Shown: piece by piece, positions 61,798-64,000 of the stretch
Numbering within the stretch: the stretch's first letter is position 1
Layout: every line of letters starts with the position of its first letter
Source: Nonomuraea indica
GTDB lineage: Bacteria; Actinomycetota; Actinomycetes; Streptosporangiales; Streptosporangiaceae
DNA length: 64,000 nucleotides
Direction of reading: 5' to 3'
Assembly (NCBI RefSeq): GCF_002850745.1
Contig: NZ_KZ559477.1
Coordinates: 133,870-197,869, forward strand
Notes under the pieces: generated by a model
The model's input: only the letters and a program-made list of their open reading frames with translations
What the model was told of the DNA's origin: nothing
Databases searched by the model: none
Position numbers and translations under genes: made by a program

Positions 61798-63200
61798 ACG
61801 CGCCCGAGCCGGCCGGGCCCCTGTTCGCCTCGGTCCTCATCGCCAACCGCGGCGAGATCGCGCTGCGGATCGCCCGCACTTGCCGTGAGCTGGGGATCCG
61901 CACCGTCATGGTCTACTCCGAGGCCGACCGCGACTCGCCCGCGCTGCGCCTGGCCGACCGGCGCGTGCGGATCGGGCCGGCCGCGGCGCGGCGCAGCTAC
62001 CTGTACCCGCCGGCCATCCTGGAGGCGGCGCTCGGCGCCGGGGCGGAGGCCGTCCACCCCGGCTACGGGTTCCTGTCCGAGGACGCCGACTTCGCCGAGA
62101 TGTGCCGGGCGGAGGGGCTGCGCTTCATCGGCCCGCCGCCGGAGGTCATCGCCGCCCTGGGCGACAAGACGCAGGCGCGCGAACTGGCCGCCGCCGCCGG
62201 GCTGCCCGTCCTGCCCGGCAGCCCCGGCGCCCTGTCCAGCGGGCAGGCGGCCAAGGACGTCGCGGACGGGATCGGCTACCCGGTCATCATCAAGGCCGCG
62301 GCGGGCGGCGGCGGCCGGGGCATGGCCGTGGTCGACGATCCGGCGGACTTCGCGCGGGCGTTCGCCGAGACGCGGGCGAGCGCGCAGGCGGTGTTCGGCG
62401 ACGCCCGCGTCTACGTGGAGAAGTACGTGCGCGGCGCCCGCCACGTCGAGGTCCAGGTGCTGGCGGACCTGCACGGCAACGTCGTCAGCCTGGGCGAGCG
62501 CGACTGCTCGGTGCAGCGGCGCAGGCAGAAACTGATCGAGGAGTCACCCGCCCCCGGTCTCGCGCCCGGGCTGACCGCGGCGATCGGCGAGGCGGCCGTG
62601 TCCTGCGCCCGCGCGGCGGGCTACGTGGGAGCCGGCACGTTCGAGTTCCTCGTGGACGGCGCGGGCCGGTTCTTCTTCATCGAGGCCAACTGCCGGATCC
62701 AGGTGGAGCACCCGGTGACCGAGATGGTCACCGGCGTGGACCTGGTCAGGGAGCAGCTCCGCGTCGCCGCCGGGCTGCCGCTGGCGGCCGGGGCGGGCGC
62801 GGCGGCCCGCGGCGTGTCGATCGAGTGCCGGGTGAACACGGAGGACCCCGGGCGCGGCTTCCTGCCGACGCCCGGCCTGATCGAGGAGTTCGTGCCGCCC
62901 GGCGGGCCGTTCACCCGGGTCGACACGCACGGCGTGCCCGGCGTCCGGGTCAGCGCCGACTACGACTCCCTGCTGGCCAAGGTGGTCGTCTGGGCGCCCG
63001 ACCGGGACCAGGCGATCAGCCGGATGGACCGGGCGCTGGAGGAGTTCCGCGTCTCGGGGCGGGGGGTGTGCACCACGATCGGGTTCCTGCGCGAGGTGCT
63101 GGCGCATCCGGACTTCCGCCGGGCGGAGCACGACACCTCGCTGGCCGACGAGATGACGTCCGGACGGCGGCGCACCCTCCAGGGCGCCGCCCGCCCCTGA
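61794..63200 (+). CDS. accC: Biotin carboxylase subunit of acetyl-CoA carboxylase
   Basis: 468 residues from the GTG at 61794, overlapping accB by 4 bp. It contains IANRGEIALRIARTC, HPGYGFLSEDADFAE, the ATP-grasp Gly-rich loop KAAAGGGGRGM, GERDCSVQRRRQKLIEE and EANCRIQVEHPVTEM. The last motif normally reads M-N-T-R, so N-C-R-I is a small deviation; the catalytic Arg and Glu are kept. It carboxylates biotin on the accB product using ATP and bicarbonate. It is the last gene of the PKS operon. Confidence 0.96.
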   Translation: MNAPEPAGPLFASVLIANRGEIALRIARTCRELGIRTVMVYSEADRDSPALRLADRRVRIGPAAARRSYLYPPAILEAALGAGAEAVHPGYGFLSEDADFAEMCRAEGLRFIGPPPEVIAALGDKTQARELAAAAGLPVLPGSPGALSSGQAAKDVADGIGYPVIIKAAAGGGGRGMAVVDDPADFARAFAETRASAQAVFGDARVYVEKYVRGARHVEVQVLADLHGNVVSLGERDCSVQRRRQKLIEESPAPGLAPGLTAAIGEAAVSCARAAGYVGAGTFEFLVDGAGRFFFIEANCRIQVEHPVTEMVTGVDLVREQLRVAAGLPLAAGAGAAARGVSIECRVNTEDPGRGFLPTPGLIEEFVPPGGPFTRVDTHGVPGVRVSADYDSLLAKVVVWAPDRDQAISRMDRALEEFRVSGRGVCTTIGFLREVLAHPDFRRAEHDTSLADEMTSGRRRTLQGAARP

Positions 63201-63266
63201 CGTCCGCCCCCGAGGCCCGCCCCTGACGTCCGCCCCCGGGGCCCGGCCCTGAGCTCGTCCCTTGCA
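63189..63266. repeat. Tandem repeat, about 3 x 26 bp, including the accC stop codon
   Basis: Unit 1 (63189-63214) begins inside the last codons of accC and contains its TGA. Unit 2 (63215-63240) is almost identical and unit 3 (63241-63266) is degenerate, each again with TGA. Shorter CCGCCCCCGATG units follow to about 63300. Confidence 0.8.
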
Positions 63267-63329
63267 TCCGCCCCCGATGCCCGCCCCCGATGTCCGCTCC
63301 CGGCGTCGCCGGCCGGTCCCGGACGGCGC

Positions 63330-64000
63330 TCAGCCGCCTCCGGGATGGCCGGCCGTCAGGACCGCCTGCTGGAGGCGCTGCATCTCCACGCTGGGCTCCA
63401 GCCCGAGCTCGCTGCGCAGGACGTGGCGCAGGCTGCGATAGACCTCCAGCGCCTCGTGGCGGCGGCTGGCGCGCGACAGCGCCTCCATGAGCTGCAGATG
63501 GAACCACTCGTCGAGCTGGTAGAGGGCGGTGAGCTGCTTGAGCTCGCCGATCAGCTCCTGGTAGCGGCCCATCCGCATCTGCGCCTCCACCTTGAGCTTG
63601 AGCGCGTGCAGGCGCAGCTCCTCCAGCCGGGTGGCGTAGATGGCCAGCCGCGGGCCGAGGACGACGTCGGCGAGCGCCGAGCCGTGCCAGAGGCCGAGCG
63701 CCCGGCGCAGCGCGCCCGAGGCGCGCTCCACCTCGCCGGCCTCCAGGTGCCCGCCGGCCAGGCCGACCAGGTGCTCGAACTCGACGGCGTCGAGGACGCC
63801 GTCCTCCAGGGTGATCAGGTAGCCGCCGTGCTTGGTGACGAGCCGGGGCGAGCGGGCCGGGGCCTCGCCACCGCGCGAGAGCAGCTTGCGCAACTGGTAG
63901 ACGTAGGTCTGCAGCGTCGTCTGGGCGCTGGCGGGCGGGTTCCCCTCCCACAGCTCCTCCATCAGGGCCTCCGCCGGGATGACCTCTCCGGCGGAGGCGA
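63330..64000 (-). CDS. SARP-family pathway activator, partial (N-terminus beyond the window)
   Basis: About 223 C-terminal residues are visible; the frame is open to base 64000. Visible parts are the end of the OmpR-like DNA-binding domain (ASAGEVIPAEALMEELW, TLQTYVYQLRKLL, LVTKHGGYLI) and the full bacterial transcriptional activation domain (AVEFEHLVGLAG to ELGLEPSVEMQRLQQAVL). SARPs bind heptamer direct repeats with an 11-bp period; two such sites occur in the cluster's divergent promoter region (53724-53842). It is convergent with the PKS operon and is the likely cluster-specific activator. Confidence 0.95.
   Translation of the reverse strand, partial: ASAGEVIPAEALMEELWEGNPPASAQTTLQTYVYQLRKLLSRGGEAPARSPRLVTKHGGYLITLEDGVLDAVEFEHLVGLAGGHLEAGEVERASGALRRALGLWHGSALADVVLGPRLAIYATRLEELRLHALKLKVEAQMRMGRYQELIGELKQLTALYQLDEWFHLQLMEALSRASRRHEALEVYRSLRHVLRSELGLEPSVEMQRLQQAVLTAGHPGGG

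Overview
The window is high-GC, gene-dense DNA of an actinomycete. Many starts are GTG, ATGA/GTGA stop-start overlaps are common, and the families present (SARP, a RamB-like regulator, DtxR-type iron box, type II PKS, CsbD, SigE-type ECF sigma) are typical of the group. The protein styles suggest Streptosporangiaceae (Nonomuraea-like), but that is an inference. No tRNA, rRNA, CRISPR array or intact mobile element was seen.

Layout. (1) 1-14.7 kb is housekeeping and regulatory DNA: a cut-off LCP-like cell-wall gene, a YpfJ-type zinc peptidase, a LysR regulator, a sensor kinase/response regulator pair divergent from a LolA/RseB-like protein with its own ABC exporter, CsbD and EF-hand small proteins, a three-gene ABC-2 exporter, an HSL-type hydrolase and an iron-box-controlled siderophore-interacting protein. 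(2) 14.8-25.1 kb looks like an aromatic-acid catabolic island: tannase/feruloyl-esterase-like enzyme, AAHS-type transporter, aryl-AMP ligase, salicylyl-CoA-5-hydroxylase-like flavoprotein, TetR, maleate-isomerase-like enzyme, VOC protein, an unknown 81-residue protein and an alpha/beta hydrolase. Two copies of one operator motif probably tie it together. (3) 25.2-32.7 kb holds a sigma/membrane-protein pair, isocitrate lyase divergent from a RamB-type regulator, an acyl-CoA dehydrogenase, an unknown gene and a LacI remnant. (4) 32.9-47.3 kb is a two-gene NRPS-PKS system. The second protein has 3233 residues and reads C-PCP-KS-AT-ACP-C-A(Gly)-PCP-TE and then, in the same chain, a complete MFS exporter. 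(5) 47.6-50.3 kb holds an ArsR/SRPBCC/DUF6069 operon, a beta-propeller protein and an IS30 remnant. (6) 50.4-64 kb is a type II aromatic polyketide cluster: tailoring operon (O-methyltransferase, P450, PPOX flavoprotein, DUF1772) divergent from cupin, KS-alpha, CLF, ACP, aromatase, second DUF1772, ketoreductase, two ABM proteins, a 52-residue small ORF, a full acetyl-CoA carboxylase set and a SARP activator that runs off the right edge.

How it works together. In region 6 both divergent promoters carry 11-bp-periodic heptamer repeats exactly 8 bp from a -10 box, the signature of SARP control, and a SARP gene lies at the end of the cluster. The carboxylase genes would supply malonyl-CoA. In region 4 the order malonyl extension without reduction, glycine, then a thioesterase with Cys instead of Ser suggests a glycine-derived tetramic acid (or other Cys-TE-released product) exported by the fused MFS domain. 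This fused synthase-exporter is the strongest candidate for an under-described system here.
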